In this document: one piece after another, positions 24,011 through 31,900 of the stretch
How positions within the stretch are numbered: the stretch's first letter is position 1
How the letters are laid out: every line of letters starts with the position of its first letter
Notes under the pieces: model-generated
What the model saw: the letters and a program-made list of their open reading frames with translations, nothing else
What the model was told of the DNA's origin: nothing
Database searches by the model: none
Program-made: the position numbers and the translations under genes
Assembly (NCBI GenBank): GCA_042091275.1
Contig: JBELHR010000022.1
Location: forward strand, 1 to 31,900
From: JBELHR01 sp042091275
GTDB lineage: Bacteria > Bacteroidota > Bacteroidia > Flavobacteriales > Flavobacteriaceae
Length of the DNA stretch: 31,900 nucleotides
Direction of reading: 5' to 3'

Positions 24011-25096
24011 TTAGCCGGCTAAGATTTTTTTAACCAAAGCTTCTTTTCCCGCTTGGTCATCTCCGTAGAGCCAGTTTAGAACATTGTCTTCCCACATTTG
24101 ATCGTGTTCTTTCTCGGTAATTATATCGCGTTTCATCGCCAAATCCAGTAATTTCCCTGGATAAGAAGACTGTTTATCACTCTCCATTTCCCCGAGAGGA
24201 TACGGATCGTCCAACCCGACCAAAACTTGCTGGGAACCTTGGTTTTTGATCAAGAGATCCAAAGAACCGGTATCGTGCACTAAAGTGTCAAAAAAGATGT
24301 TTTTATGTCCAACTGCCTTTCGGGGGTGACTCTTGTTTTCGAACAAATCCGAACGACCGTCAAACCCTTGAATTCGCCTTCCTAAGTTCATTTGAGCGAG
24401 CTGTCCACCGTGGGCAAAACACACGCGCATATTCGGATACTTTTCATAATAACCGTTTAAAGTCAGAAAGTGGTAAGCATCTGCACATTGAGCGAGCATC
24501 CAAATTAGATGAAAACGCCAAGAAGTGTTTTGGAGCTTTATAAATTTATCTCCGTCATAAGGATGAATCTCTACCGCTAGATTGTATTTGTCAGCCAATT
24601 CAAAAATCGGTTCATTTTCTTCGTCAAAAATACACCTCCAAGTTCCGATGGTATCCATATAATGGGTCGGTAAACAGAGCAATCGCATTCCGAGCTCTTC
24701 TACACATCGCTCGATTTCCCAACAGGCACCTCTAACATATCCCGGATGTACCACAAAACCACAGGTGAATTTCGAAGGGTTATCCCTTTGAATACCTGCA
24801 TTAAAATCGTTTTGAAAGCGCAAAGCCTGCTTCATTTCCTCTAGCCTCAATCCACTACCGTAGAGTTGAGAAAGGTTTAGAACCACAGCGTGATCTATTT
24901 TGAAGTGCTCCATCCAAGCTAATTTTTCGTCCAAAAAGAAACTAGAATCCGTAATGGGTCTACTCCAATCTTTTTGGAGCATGTATTTTCTGTCGTTGTC
25001 CACCCAAAATATTCCCTTGTCCTTCATGAATTGCGGGATTTCCTCTGGGTAGGGTAGTAGGTGGGAATGTCCGTTTATTCTTAGCTTTCTGTTCAT
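24011..25096 (-). CDS. nbaD: 2-amino-3-carboxymuconate-6-semialdehyde decarboxylase (ACMSD)
   Basis: A 361-residue zinc amidohydrolase-fold decarboxylase converting aminocarboxymuconate semialdehyde to 2-aminomuconate semialdehyde, which takes the ring-cleavage product away from NAD synthesis into catabolism. Metal and catalytic residues are visible: His10 and His12 (NGHSHLLP), His178 (VEIHPYDG), His229 (CFAHGGQ) and Asp296 (VGLDDPYPLGE). I chose the ATG at 25096, which starts right at the first strand and lies five bases after the dioxygenase stop; an ATG at 25141 would add 15 unrelated residues overlapping that gene. It is the last gene of the kynurenine operon. Confidence 0.93.
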   Translation of the reverse strand: MNRKLRINGHSHLLPYPEEIPQFMKDKGIFWVDNDRKYMLQKDWSRPITDSSFFLDEKLAWMEHFKIDHAVVLNLSQLYGSGLRLEEMKQALRFQNDFNAGIQRDNPSKFTCGFVVHPGYVRGACWEIERCVEELGMRLLCLPTHYMDTIGTWRCIFDEENEPIFELADKYNLAVEIHPYDGDKFIKLQNTSWRFHLIWMLAQCADAYHFLTLNGYYEKYPNMRVCFAHGGQLAQMNLGRRIQGFDGRSDLFENKSHPRKAVGHKNIFFDTLVHDTGSLDLLIKNQGSQQVLVGLDDPYPLGEMESDKQSSYPGKLLDLAMKRDIITEKEHDQMWEDNVLNWLYGDDQAGKEALVKKILAG

Positions 25097-25101
25097 CAGT
25101 C

Positions 25102-25632
25102 TTAGTTTTTTTTGCTTGGTGGATTCATAACAGCACCACATTTAGAGCAGGTGCATTTATGTTTGTCGGAGTAATATTTATCAAAAATCACAGGTAGATC
25201 CGTCTCTATATTTCCTAGGGCAAATTCCTCTCGATAGAGTTGGTGTCCACAGGACTCACAATACCACTCCAAGGCATCCATAACCCCTTCAGGTCTCGGG
25301 TATTCGATAACCAGACCGACTGTATTTTCCTTTCTTTGCGGAGAATGAGGAACACCTGCGGGAAGTAAATAAATATCTCCTTCATTGATTTCTACGTCAA
25401 TCATTTGTTGATTGTCGTCAATGATTTTCAAGACCATATCTCCCTCGACTTGGTAAAAGAATTCGGGAGTTTCATTATAGTGATAATCCTTGCGATTATT
25501 GGGGCCTCCAACCACCATTACAATATAGTCCCCATTGTCCCAAACCTGCTTATTTCCGACAGGGGGCTTGAGTAAATGTCTGTGTTCGTCGATCCACTTC
25601 TTAAAATTCAAAGGTTGTACTAAATTGCTCAT
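25102..25632 (-). CDS. nbaC: 3-hydroxyanthranilate 3,4-dioxygenase
   Basis: A 176-residue cupin dioxygenase that opens the ring of 3-hydroxyanthranilate. The iron ligands are His51 and Glu57 (DYHYNETPEFFYQ) and His96 (AGVPHSP). The bacterial type also has a rubredoxin-like metal site from four cysteines, here Cys125, Cys128 (CESC), Cys162 and Cys165 (CSKC), at the same residue numbers I recall for the Cupriavidus enzyme. Length is normal. It sits between the SDR (23-base gap) and ACMSD (5-base gap), matching the order of reactions. Confidence 0.96.
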   Translation of the reverse strand: MSNLVQPLNFKKWIDEHRHLLKPPVGNKQVWDNGDYIVMVVGGPNNRKDYHYNETPEFFYQVEGDMVLKIIDDNQQMIDVEINEGDIYLLPAGVPHSPQRKENTVGLVIEYPRPEGVMDALEWYCESCGHQLYREEFALGNIETDLPVIFDKYYSDKHKCTCSKCGAVMNPPSKKN

Positions 25633-25655
25633 AAGGAATTATTTAGGGTTATAAA

Positions 25656-26432
25656 TTATAGAGACTTGGTTCTTCCACCATCTACCGGAACATTAATCCC
25701 GTTTATAAAGCTCGCTTTTTCACTCGAAAGGAATACAATAGCATTTGCTATTTCTTCCGGCTGTGCGAATCTCTTGGCAGGGGATGCGTTTCTCATCATA
25801 GTAGAAACTTCTTCTTGAGATTTCCCTGTTTTGTTTGCTTTGTTGTTTATAATTTCATTTAGTCTCTCTGTGGCTGTAGCTCCAGGAAGTACATTGTTTA
25901 CTGTGATACCAAATTGCCCGAGTTCGTTGGCTAAAGTTTTGGACCAACTCGCTACTGCACCGCGGATGGTATTGGAAACTCCAAGTCCATCGAGGGGTTG
26001 TTTTACCGAAGTAGAGATTACGTTAATGATTCTTCCATATCCCTCTTCTTTCATAAATGGAACTAGAGCTTGTGCCAAAACGTGGTTGCATTTTAGGTGC
26101 TGGGTAAAGGCGCTTTCAAATTCCTCAATTCTGGCATTAAAAATGGGTCCTCCAGCAGGCCCTCCTGTATTATTTACCAAAATATGAAAATTCAATTTTG
26201 ATTTTTCGAGCTCTGCCTTGAGCTGATCTGGTTTGGAAAAGTCCGCTACAATATAGTTGTGATCTTGTCCGTTATTAGCTAGCTCGCTTAGAACCGCTTT
26301 TAGCTTTTCTTCATTTCTGGAAATCAGAGTAACCGAAGCTCCTTCCGCTGCAAGCTGAATTGCTGCTGCTTTTCCGATTCCTTGTGTACTCCCGCAAACT
26401 AATGCTCTTTTATTTTCTAGTCCTAAATTCAT
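25656..26432 (-). CDS. SDR-family protein with altered active site
   Basis: A 258-residue Rossmann-fold short-chain dehydrogenase/reductase. The cofactor motif is CGSTQGIGKA (residues 13-22), then NNTG (87-90) and GRIINVISTS (133-142). The catalytic Tyr-x-x-x-Lys is replaced: the aligned segment reads VSNTIRGAVASWSKTLA, with Ser153 at the Tyr position and Arg157 at the Lys position, while Ser140 is kept. A whole SDR subgroup has this Ser/Asn-Thr-x-Arg form, so it is not a random defect, but ordinary ketone/alcohol chemistry is doubtful. The gene lies inside the kynurenine operon between the aldehyde dehydrogenase and the dioxygenase. A role with aminomuconate intermediates is inferred from position. 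Confidence 0.85.
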   Translation of the reverse strand: MNLGLENKRALVCGSTQGIGKAAAIQLAAEGASVTLISRNEEKLKAVLSELANNGQDHNYIVADFSKPDQLKAELEKSKLNFHILVNNTGGPAGGPIFNARIEEFESAFTQHLKCNHVLAQALVPFMKEEGYGRIINVISTSVKQPLDGLGVSNTIRGAVASWSKTLANELGQFGITVNNVLPGATATERLNEIINNKANKTGKSQEEVSTMMRNASPAKRFAQPEEIANAIVFLSSEKASFINGINVPVDGGRTKSL

Positions 26433-26441
26433 GTGTTTCTA

Positions 26442-27884
26442 TTAATATTGTATACAAATGTTTTTTGGTTCTGTAAAAAACCGCAAGGCTTCAAAACCGC
26501 CTTCTCTTCCGACGCCACTTGCTTTTGCACCACCAAAAGGAGTCCTTAAGTCTCTTAATAACCAAGTGTTTACCCATACAATTCCCGTGTGAAGTTCTTT
26601 GGATATTTTCATGGTGCGATTTAAATTATTGGTCCAAACCGTTGCAGAGAGACCGTATTTCACGTCATTGGCCATCTCCAAGGCTTGAGCATCGTTCTCA
26701 AAAGACATCAAAGTGACCACAGGACCAAATATCTCTTCTTGATTTAGGGTACAAGAATTATCTTGAACCTCGATAATGGTCGGTTGGAGGTAATAACCCG
26801 ATTCAAAACCTTGTACTTGGACGCGTTCTCCTCCAAATAGGATTTTTCCTCCTTGACTGCTCGCACTGTCAATATAGGATTTGACTTTGTTTAGATGCGC
26901 TTGGGAAACTAGAGCACCCAAATTGGAATCCGCATCAAAAGGATTACCGACTTTTAGTTCAGACACTTTCTGTACAAAATCTTTTTTAAACTTCTCGTAA
27001 ATACTTGCTTCCACAAAAATACGACTGCCACAGAGGCAAATCTGTCCCTGATTGGCAAAGGATGATTTGATTGTTGTCTCCAACATCTTGTCGTAGTCAC
27101 AATCTGCAAAAATCAAGTTGGGATTCTTTCCTCCCAGCTCAAGAGATAATTTTTTAAACATAGGAGCAGCTATTCTTGCGATATGCGCGCCAGTCTCGGT
27201 ACCTCCTGTAAAAGAGATCGCTTTTATTTCTGGATGAGAAACGATTGCCTGACCCGTGCTACCGCCTAGGCCGTGAACAATATTTAAAACTCCTGCAGGC
27301 AGACCTGCTTCCATACAAATCTCACTCAGTAAATATGCGGTCATAGGAGTCACTTCGCTCGGTTTTGCAACTACGCAATTTCCCGCGGCTAAAGCAGGTG
27401 CTATTTTCCAACTAAAGAGATATAGAGGAAGATTCCAAGGAGAAATACAACCAACGACTCCTAGTGGATCGCGCAAGGTAAAGTTCACTGCGTTCATCCC
27501 GACGCTCTCGTGAGCCTCCGATGCAAATTGAGTTATGGCATCTGCAAAATACTGAAAGTTTGCCGCCGCTCGCGGAATATCTATTGCCTTGGCTAAGCTG
27601 AGCGGTTTTCCATTGTCCCTCGCTTCTGCCTTTGCGAGAAAATCTAATTTTTGAGTGATCGTATATGCGATTTTACCCAAGATAGCACTTCGCTCGGCAA
27701 GTGTGGTTTTGGACCAACTCGGGAATGCTTTTTTCGCAGCGGAGTAGGCGAGTTCTATATCGGGGGAATCCGAATTGGGAATTTGACCGTAAACCTGGCC
27801 TGTAGCCGGTTCGTAGTTGTCTATATAGTTTCCTTGTACAGGAGCTATAAGTTCGCCATTGATATAGTTTTTGATCCCTTGCAT
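26442..27884 (-). CDS. 2-aminomuconate-6-semialdehyde dehydrogenase (aldehyde dehydrogenase family)
   Basis: A 480-residue NAD-dependent aldehyde dehydrogenase that should oxidise 2-aminomuconate semialdehyde to 2-aminomuconate. Catalytic Cys283 lies in ANQGQICLCGSRIF, the general base Glu249 in LSLELGGKNPN, and Asn151 in ISPWNLPLY; all are in place. The extended ICLCGSRIFVE and the C-terminal GVWRE-like segment (GVGREGGFEALRFFTEPKNI) are like 2-hydroxymuconate and 2-aminomuconate semialdehyde dehydrogenases. It could accept the hydroxy analogue too; the neighbours decide for the amino substrate. One base separates it from the RidA gene and ten from the SDR gene. Confidence 0.92.
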   Translation of the reverse strand: MQGIKNYINGELIAPVQGNYIDNYEPATGQVYGQIPNSDSPDIELAYSAAKKAFPSWSKTTLAERSAILGKIAYTITQKLDFLAKAEARDNGKPLSLAKAIDIPRAAANFQYFADAITQFASEAHESVGMNAVNFTLRDPLGVVGCISPWNLPLYLFSWKIAPALAAGNCVVAKPSEVTPMTAYLLSEICMEAGLPAGVLNIVHGLGGSTGQAIVSHPEIKAISFTGGTETGAHIARIAAPMFKKLSLELGGKNPNLIFADCDYDKMLETTIKSSFANQGQICLCGSRIFVEASIYEKFKKDFVQKVSELKVGNPFDADSNLGALVSQAHLNKVKSYIDSASSQGGKILFGGERVQVQGFESGYYLQPTIIEVQDNSCTLNQEEIFGPVVTLMSFENDAQALEMANDVKYGLSATVWTNNLNRTMKISKELHTGIVWVNTWLLRDLRTPFGGAKASGVGREGGFEALRFFTEPKNICIQY

Positions 27885-27885
27885 C

Positions 27886-28293
27886 TTACTTCGCTTTTTT
27901 ATAGGCAGTAACTTTTATTTCAATTACCAAATCTGGATGAGGGAGTTGGTGTACGGCAACTGTTGTTCTAGTCGGACCGTTTTCTTTTGCGAAAAACTCT
28001 GCATAGGTCTTGTTATAACCAGCAAAATCATTCATGTTTACCAAAAAAGTAGATACATCCACTACATCCTTTAGAGATGCTCCTACAGTCTGTAGGTTTT
28101 TATCAATATTTTGAAGAACCTCGCGGGTTTGGGTTTCGATATTTAGTCGTTTAGTTCCCATCTCATCTATAATATCTACTCCAGCAATACTGTTGTCTGA
28201 ACGCCTTGAACTGGTTCCAGATACAAAGATGAAATCTCCTACTACTTTTACATGTGGGTAAGCCCCTCTTGGTGTAACTTTCTTTTCTTCCAT
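27886..28293 (-). CDS. RidA-family protein, probable 2-aminomuconate deaminase
   Basis: A 135-residue protein of the RidA/YjgF/UK114 fold, which forms trimers and hydrolyses enamines and imines. Visible family segments are PHVKVVGDFIFVSGTSS, NIDKNLQTVGASLKDVVDVS, and GPTRTTVAVHQLPHPDLVIE with the conserved Arg and terminal Glu of the active site. In bacterial kynurenine and nitrobenzoate operons a RidA protein is the 2-aminomuconate deaminase; its place between kmo and the aldehyde dehydrogenase supports that role here. A general housekeeping RidA role is the alternative. Confidence 0.88.
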   Translation of the reverse strand: MEEKKVTPRGAYPHVKVVGDFIFVSGTSSRRSDNSIAGVDIIDEMGTKRLNIETQTREVLQNIDKNLQTVGASLKDVVDVSTFLVNMNDFAGYNKTYAEFFAKENGPTRTTVAVHQLPHPDLVIEIKVTAYKKAK

Positions 28294-28303
28294 TTCTGTG
28301 TTT

Positions 28304-29701
28304 TTAATGAAGTCCCGATTGAGAATCTTCTGCTAATATTTTTTTGGTTTCTTTTTGAACTTTCGTCAATACTTGTGACAAGTCACTTTCCGTAGAAATT
28401 TCCTCTTCTCTCAAAAGATTTAAAAGCGCTTTGTCTTGAGCTCGCCCTCTTTGAAGCGCCTCCGAATAGCCAATGTCTTCGTTAAAAGTCACCAGGGAAT
28501 ATTTGGAGGAATATTCTTTTGGAAATTCTTTTTCCAAATCCATTTCAATAGTTCTCTTGGTTTTGAAAATTGGATTTGCAACGTGATCTCGCATTTCGTA
28601 GTAGTTGTCAATGGCCAGATCAGCTATCGCGTCCGTGTCTTGTTTGCGAACTTTTTGATACGCTTTAAAAACAGATTCCCAATCTCCCTCGTGATCGTCC
28701 ATTACCTCCATAAAAACCGTTACATCCTCAAAAGAGGCATTCATTCCTTGTCCATAGAAAGGAACGATTGCGTGGGCAGCATCTCCGATCAAAAGAGTTT
28801 TGTCCTCGTGCATCCAAGGTCCACATTTTACCGTACCCAAGGAGCCCGTTGGATTGTTGCTAAACTCTTCTTTAATATTTGGTATCAAGGCCAAAACATC
28901 TGGAAATTCCTCTTCAAAAAAGGCGGTGATTTCCGCTGTGCTATTCAAGTTTTCAAAATTGTATTTTCCTTCTGCATAACTCAAAAACAGAGTTACGGTA
29001 AAACTACCATCGGTATTTGGCAAAGCGATTAACATATAATCTCCTCGAGGCCATATATGAAGGTGACCTTTGGACAGTTGATGAGAGCCGTCTTTGGCAG
29101 CGGGAATTTCTAATTCCTTATAGCCATGGCTCAAGTAATTTTGAGAAAAGCTAAATAGAAATTTACGCTCTAAATAATAACTTTTTCTCAAGACACTTCC
29201 CGCACCATCTGCTCCAAAAATAACATCGGCCTCTACTTGATAGCGTTCTTTGGTCAGGTAATCTTCCAGAGACACCACAGAGCGATCTAGATCGACGTCC
29301 TTGCATCTTTGGTTAAATCGTATCGTTACATTTTCGTGTTGCTCGGCTTCGGTCAAAAGGATGCCGTTTAGGTCTCCTCTAGAAATAGAATTGATATATT
29401 CTCCATCTCTTCCAGAATAGTTCGAGGCAAAGGTATTTCCTTGCTTATCGTGCATCAAACGTCCGTACATTGGAATGCAAATCTCTTTGGCTTTTTCATC
29501 TACTCCTGCTCGGCGCAAGGCTTTAAATCCGCGGTCAGATAGGGAGAGGTTGATGGATCTACCGGCTGAAATATCCGTAGTTCTCAAATCGGGACGACTC
29601 TCGTAAACCTCCACTTGGTAGCCGCGCTGTGCCAGCCTCAAGGCGAGCAAACTTCCGCACAAACCAGCTCCTAGAATTATAATTTTATCACTTTTATTCA
29701 T
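28304..29701 (-). CDS. kmo: kynurenine 3-monooxygenase
   Basis: A 465-residue FAD-dependent hydroxylase producing 3-hydroxykynurenine from kynurenine with NADPH and oxygen. The FAD fold starts IIILGAGLCGSLLALRLAQR (GxGxxG at 11-16), the middle DG motif is FGADGAGSVLRKSY, and the second FAD motif is LLIGDAAHAIVPFYGQGMNA (Gly306-Asp307 onward), with the FYGQGMN block typical of this enzyme. ISAGRSINLSLSDRG is another kynurenine-hydroxylase signature. Its start overlaps the kynU stop by eight bases, so translation is coupled, and the RidA gene follows ten bases after. Confidence 0.96.
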   Translation of the reverse strand: MNKSDKIIILGAGLCGSLLALRLAQRGYQVEVYESRPDLRTTDISAGRSINLSLSDRGFKALRRAGVDEKAKEICIPMYGRLMHDKQGNTFASNYSGRDGEYINSISRGDLNGILLTEAEQHENVTIRFNQRCKDVDLDRSVVSLEDYLTKERYQVEADVIFGADGAGSVLRKSYYLERKFLFSFSQNYLSHGYKELEIPAAKDGSHQLSKGHLHIWPRGDYMLIALPNTDGSFTVTLFLSYAEGKYNFENLNSTAEITAFFEEEFPDVLALIPNIKEEFSNNPTGSLGTVKCGPWMHEDKTLLIGDAAHAIVPFYGQGMNASFEDVTVFMEVMDDHEGDWESVFKAYQKVRKQDTDAIADLAIDNYYEMRDHVANPIFKTKRTIEMDLEKEFPKEYSSKYSLVTFNEDIGYSEALQRGRAQDKALLNLLREEEISTESDLSQVLTKVQKETKKILAEDSQSGLH

Positions 29702-30962
29702 GGGATAATAGATCTTTTAATTTTGCCACCATACGATAGACATCCTCGTAGGTGTTGTATAAAGGTACCGGTGCACAACGAATCACATCAGGCTCTCTCC
29801 AGTCCGTGATAATATTGTTTTCGGTAAGTTTTTTGTGTAAGCTTTTATCGGCGTTTTTTACCTGAATGGAAAGTTGACATCCCCTTCTTTTAGGGTCTCT
29901 TGGAGTGATTATTTTGATTTGTTCACTGTCTAGGCTATCTAGAAGAAATTCAAAATATCCGGTAAGGCGCTCGGATTTTTCGCGTAGAGCAGACATTCCA
30001 ACCTCTTTAAACATATCCAGTGAGGAACGTATAGCAGCCATGGATAGAATTGGAGGATTGGACAGTTGCCATCCCTCTGCTCCAGGCATCACATCAAAAG
30101 GCTGTCTCATATTGAAGCGAGTTTCTTTATTGTGATTCCACCACCCTGCAAATCTCGGCAAATCCCGATCGTGTTGGTGGCGTTCGTGAACAAACAAGCC
30201 CGCGAGACTACCCGGGCCGGAGTTTAAGTATTTATAAGTACACCAAGCAGCAAAATCTACACCGCTATCGTGCAAGTTTGCTTCTATATTTCCAGCTCCG
30301 TGAGCGAGATCAATTCCGACAACACATTCTTTGGCATGTCCGATTTGGGCAATGCGTTTGAGGTCTAGAAACTGACCGGTATAGTAATTGACACCGCCGA
30401 TTAACAATAGAGCAATTTCATCTCCTTGCTCTTCTACAATCTTTTCGAGATCTTCGATTTGAAGTAATTCTTCTCCTTTTCTCGGTTTCCATTCGACAAG
30501 TCCTTCTTCTGGATCAAATCCGTGAAATTTCAGTTGAGATTGAACCGCATATCGATCCGAAGGGAAGGCGTCGCTCTCAATTACAATTTTAAATTTTTTG
30601 GCAGTCGGTCGATAAAAAGAGACCATAAGCATATGTAAATTGGTAGTAAGCGTATTCATAACAACCACTTCACTGTTTTTTGCTCCGACTACTTCTGCCA
30701 TGGTTTCGGTAAGAAACTCGTGATAAGGCATCCAAGGATTCTTGGCCTCAAAATGTCCTTCCACACCGTATTTTGCCCAGTCGTCTAATTCCTGTTGAAT
30801 ATAGGCTTGGGTTTGCTTTGGTTGCAGTCCCAAGGAATTTCCCGTGAAATACAGCCAGTCCTTTCCAAGGTCATCTTTTGGGATGTGGAATTGATCGCGA
30901 TAAGCTGCTAAAGCGTCTTTTTTATCTTGATCTTGGGCATAAGCCAAATTGTTCTCGTACAT
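29694..30962 (-). CDS. kynU: kynureninase
   Basis: A 422-residue PLP enzyme of aminotransferase fold type I that cleaves 3-hydroxykynurenine (or kynurenine) to 3-hydroxyanthranilate (or anthranilate) and alanine. The PLP lysine is Lys244 in WCTYKYLNSGPGSLAG; GIDLAHGAGN (with the Asp that pairs with the PLP nitrogen), MNTLTTNLHMLMVSFYRPT and FTGNSLGLQPK are kynureninase signatures. It is the first gene of the catabolic operon. A kmo gene follows, so the preferred substrate is likely 3-hydroxykynurenine. The divergent IclR-type gene starts 138 bases away. Confidence 0.97.
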   Translation of the reverse strand: MYENNLAYAQDQDKKDALAAYRDQFHIPKDDLGKDWLYFTGNSLGLQPKQTQAYIQQELDDWAKYGVEGHFEAKNPWMPYHEFLTETMAEVVGAKNSEVVVMNTLTTNLHMLMVSFYRPTAKKFKIVIESDAFPSDRYAVQSQLKFHGFDPEEGLVEWKPRKGEELLQIEDLEKIVEEQGDEIALLLIGGVNYYTGQFLDLKRIAQIGHAKECVVGIDLAHGAGNIEANLHDSGVDFAAWCTYKYLNSGPGSLAGLFVHERHQHDRDLPRFAGWWNHNKETRFNMRQPFDVMPGAEGWQLSNPPILSMAAIRSSLDMFKEVGMSALREKSERLTGYFEFLLDSLDSEQIKIITPRDPKRRGCQLSIQVKNADKSLHKKLTENNIITDWREPDVIRCAPVPLYNTYEDVYRMVAKLKDLLSHE

Positions 30963-30991
30963 GATTTTTATTTTGCGACTAAATCGATTCT

Positions 30992-30999
30992 TAAATATA
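30992..30999 (-). promoter_or_regulatory. possible -7 promoter box of the kynurenine operon
   Basis: On the minus strand TATATTTA fits TAnnTTTG in seven of eight positions and lies 29 bases before the kynU ATG. A TTTTG lies upstream but at a spacing (12 bases) shorter than usual. Low support. Confidence 0.25.
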
Positions 31000-31060
31000 C
31001 GCTATTCTAGTCAAAACCACCTCAAGGTGTTTCACTATTCAAAACGCTGTTTTATAAATT

Positions 31061-31080
31061 TAATATAATTACTTATATTA
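31061..31080. promoter_or_regulatory. perfect palindrome, candidate IclR operator
   Basis: Arms TAATATAA (31061-31068) and TTATATTA (31073-31080), perfect over eight bases with a TTAC centre. It lies 20 bases before the regulator ATG and about 100 before kynU, so it could block the regulator's own promoter. The AT-only arms weaken the case. Confidence 0.4.
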
Positions 31081-31100
31081 GCAAAACACAAGACCCAATA

Positions 31101-31877
31101 ATGTCAGAAAACAACAAAAGTATAAACCAATCGGTGGTCAAAGCATTTGAATTACTGCAAGCTTTTAGCTCGGATAAAAAAGAGTGGGGAGTACGGGAGT
31201 TGGCATTAAAAACCGGTTATAACAAAAGCACCACCTACCGGCTATTGAATACGCTTACCAGTCTAAATGTCGTGCATCAAAACCGAGCGGATAAATATGT
31301 TTTGGGAGCAAAGCTCTTTGAGCTTGGAAATAGAGTCCCGATATATAAGACTCTAAGGCGTTTGACTCACGATATTATTCAAGATGTGGCCTTGGAAATT
31401 CAAGAGACGGTTCTTTTGAGTGTCCTCAGAAGTCAACAAGTGTTTCACATCGATAAAGCGGATAGTCAATACGGTTTAAAAATCAATACTGCAGTGGGTT
31501 CCTACGAAGCCCTTCACGCAACTGCATCGGGAAAACTCTTGCTCGCTTTTTCCAATTCCAGAGTACAAAACCAAATTCTTAACCACGTCAGTTTAACCCG
31601 TTTCAGTAAGAATACCATCTGTGAGGTGGGGGAGCTAAAAGAGGAATTAGAAAAAATCAAAAATCAGGGCTATGCTTTGGATATTGAGGAATCGGAATCC
31701 GGTTTGGTCTGTATCGCAATCCCGGTCCGAAATGCTTTTGGAAAGACCATCGCAAGCTTGAGTGCTTCGGGTCCCTTGAGTCGCTTTAAGATGGAGAAAA
31801 TATCGGATTATATCGCTATGCTTTCCAGAGGCTTAGATGCCATAGAGATGGGTTTAAAAGATTTTGAAGAACTATAG
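31101..31877 (+). CDS. IclR-family transcriptional regulator
   Basis: A 258-residue DNA-binding regulator. The N-terminal winged helix (about 10-72) has WGVRELALKTGYNKSTTYRL at 29-48 and YVLGAKLFELGN ending the wing. The IclR effector-binding domain (about 85-255) includes ETVLLSVLRSQQVFHIDKAD, ALHATASGKLLLAFS (the conserved family segment) and GYALDIEESESGLVCIAIPV. The divergent arrangement with kynU is classic for a local regulator, so it probably senses kynurenine or a downstream metabolite and controls the seven-gene operon and itself. Effector and direction of control are not visible from sequence. Its stop lies 23 bases from the window end. Confidence 0.92.
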   Translation: MSENNKSINQSVVKAFELLQAFSSDKKEWGVRELALKTGYNKSTTYRLLNTLTSLNVVHQNRADKYVLGAKLFELGNRVPIYKTLRRLTHDIIQDVALEIQETVLLSVLRSQQVFHIDKADSQYGLKINTAVGSYEALHATASGKLLLAFSNSRVQNQILNHVSLTRFSKNTICEVGELKEELEKIKNQGYALDIEESESGLVCIAIPVRNAFGKTIASLSASGPLSRFKMEKISDYIAMLSRGLDAIEMGLKDFEEL

Positions 31878-31900
31878 GATTCTGACTGTTTTTTATTAAT

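Noticed and set aside
24011..24022. Palindrome TTAGCCGGCTAA followed by a T run, as a terminator for the receptor gene
   Set aside because: The stem would have only four pairs after allowing a loop, and the element contains the ACMSD stop codon; too weak to call.
1..31900. CRISPR arrays, tRNA or rRNA genes, insertion sequences, prophage
   Set aside because: No spaced direct repeats, cloverleaf-like sequences, transposases or integrases were seen by eye on either strand.

Overview
The window is about 31.9 kb of a Bacteroidota chromosome, most likely from a marine-type member of the Flavobacteriaceae. The support is: AT-rich spacers and TAnnTTTG-like promoter boxes; almost no Shine-Dalgarno sequences; many lipoproteins, one starting CSDDDD like the flavobacterial surface-export signal; a TonB-dependent receptor with a carboxypeptidase-regulatory-like N-terminal domain; a LytS/LytTR pair; and a bacterial kynurenine pathway. 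No RNA genes, insertion sequences, CRISPR arrays or phage genes were seen, and no gene-free stretch exceeds about 220 bases.

Layout. (1) 1-4847: a 5'-truncated S9 prolyl-oligopeptidase-type peptidase, a small outer-membrane beta-barrel protein with a clear terminator, a YD-repeat-like lipoprotein, an MliC-like lysozyme-inhibitor lipoprotein, and a convergent TlpA-type thioredoxin. (2) 4968-11429, minus strand: a complete ebo cluster in the order eboA-B-C-D-E-F, with tight or overlapping junctions. It is divergent from a TMEM220-family membrane protein. (3) 12064-13727, minus strand: a 4-TM protein, a lipoprotein with a cysteine-containing C-terminal segment, and a short MotA/TolQ/ExbB-like protein, all unassigned. 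They are separated by an inverted-repeat region from a divergent LytS-type kinase and LytTR regulator (13881-15645). (4) 15755-17846: a degenerate M23-like secreted protein broken by a false assembly gap, then a DUF4810 lipoprotein and a DUF799/GNA1162 lipoprotein. (5) 18063-24000: a tightly coupled four-gene operon of DUF4856 lipoprotein, imelysin-like lipoprotein, HTTM/vitamin K-dependent carboxylase-like membrane protein and TonB-dependent receptor. It looks like a cell-surface uptake system, probably for iron or an iron complex. (6) 24011-30962, minus strand: a kynurenine catabolic operon (kynU, kmo, RidA-type deaminase, aldehyde dehydrogenase, SDR, 3-hydroxyanthranilate dioxygenase, ACMSD), divergent from an IclR-type regulator (31101-31877).

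How the genes work together. The kynurenine operon would convert kynurenine through 3-hydroxykynurenine, 3-hydroxyanthranilate, aminocarboxymuconate semialdehyde and 2-aminomuconate semialdehyde to 2-aminomuconate and then its deaminated product. Tryptophan dioxygenase, formamidase and the lower meta-cleavage enzymes are not in the window. The ebo cluster is known from cyanobacteria, where it is linked to moving scytonemin precursors to the periplasm; its substrate in this organism is unknown. The least described unit is the DUF4856-imelysin-HTTM-receptor operon, with the 12.0-13.9 kb lipoprotein/membrane-protein group second.

One assembly point matters. The 100 Ns at 16554-16653 lie between two identical 55-base copies of the same sequence. 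Collapsing them restores an intact reading frame, so the gap is almost certainly an unmerged contig overlap.
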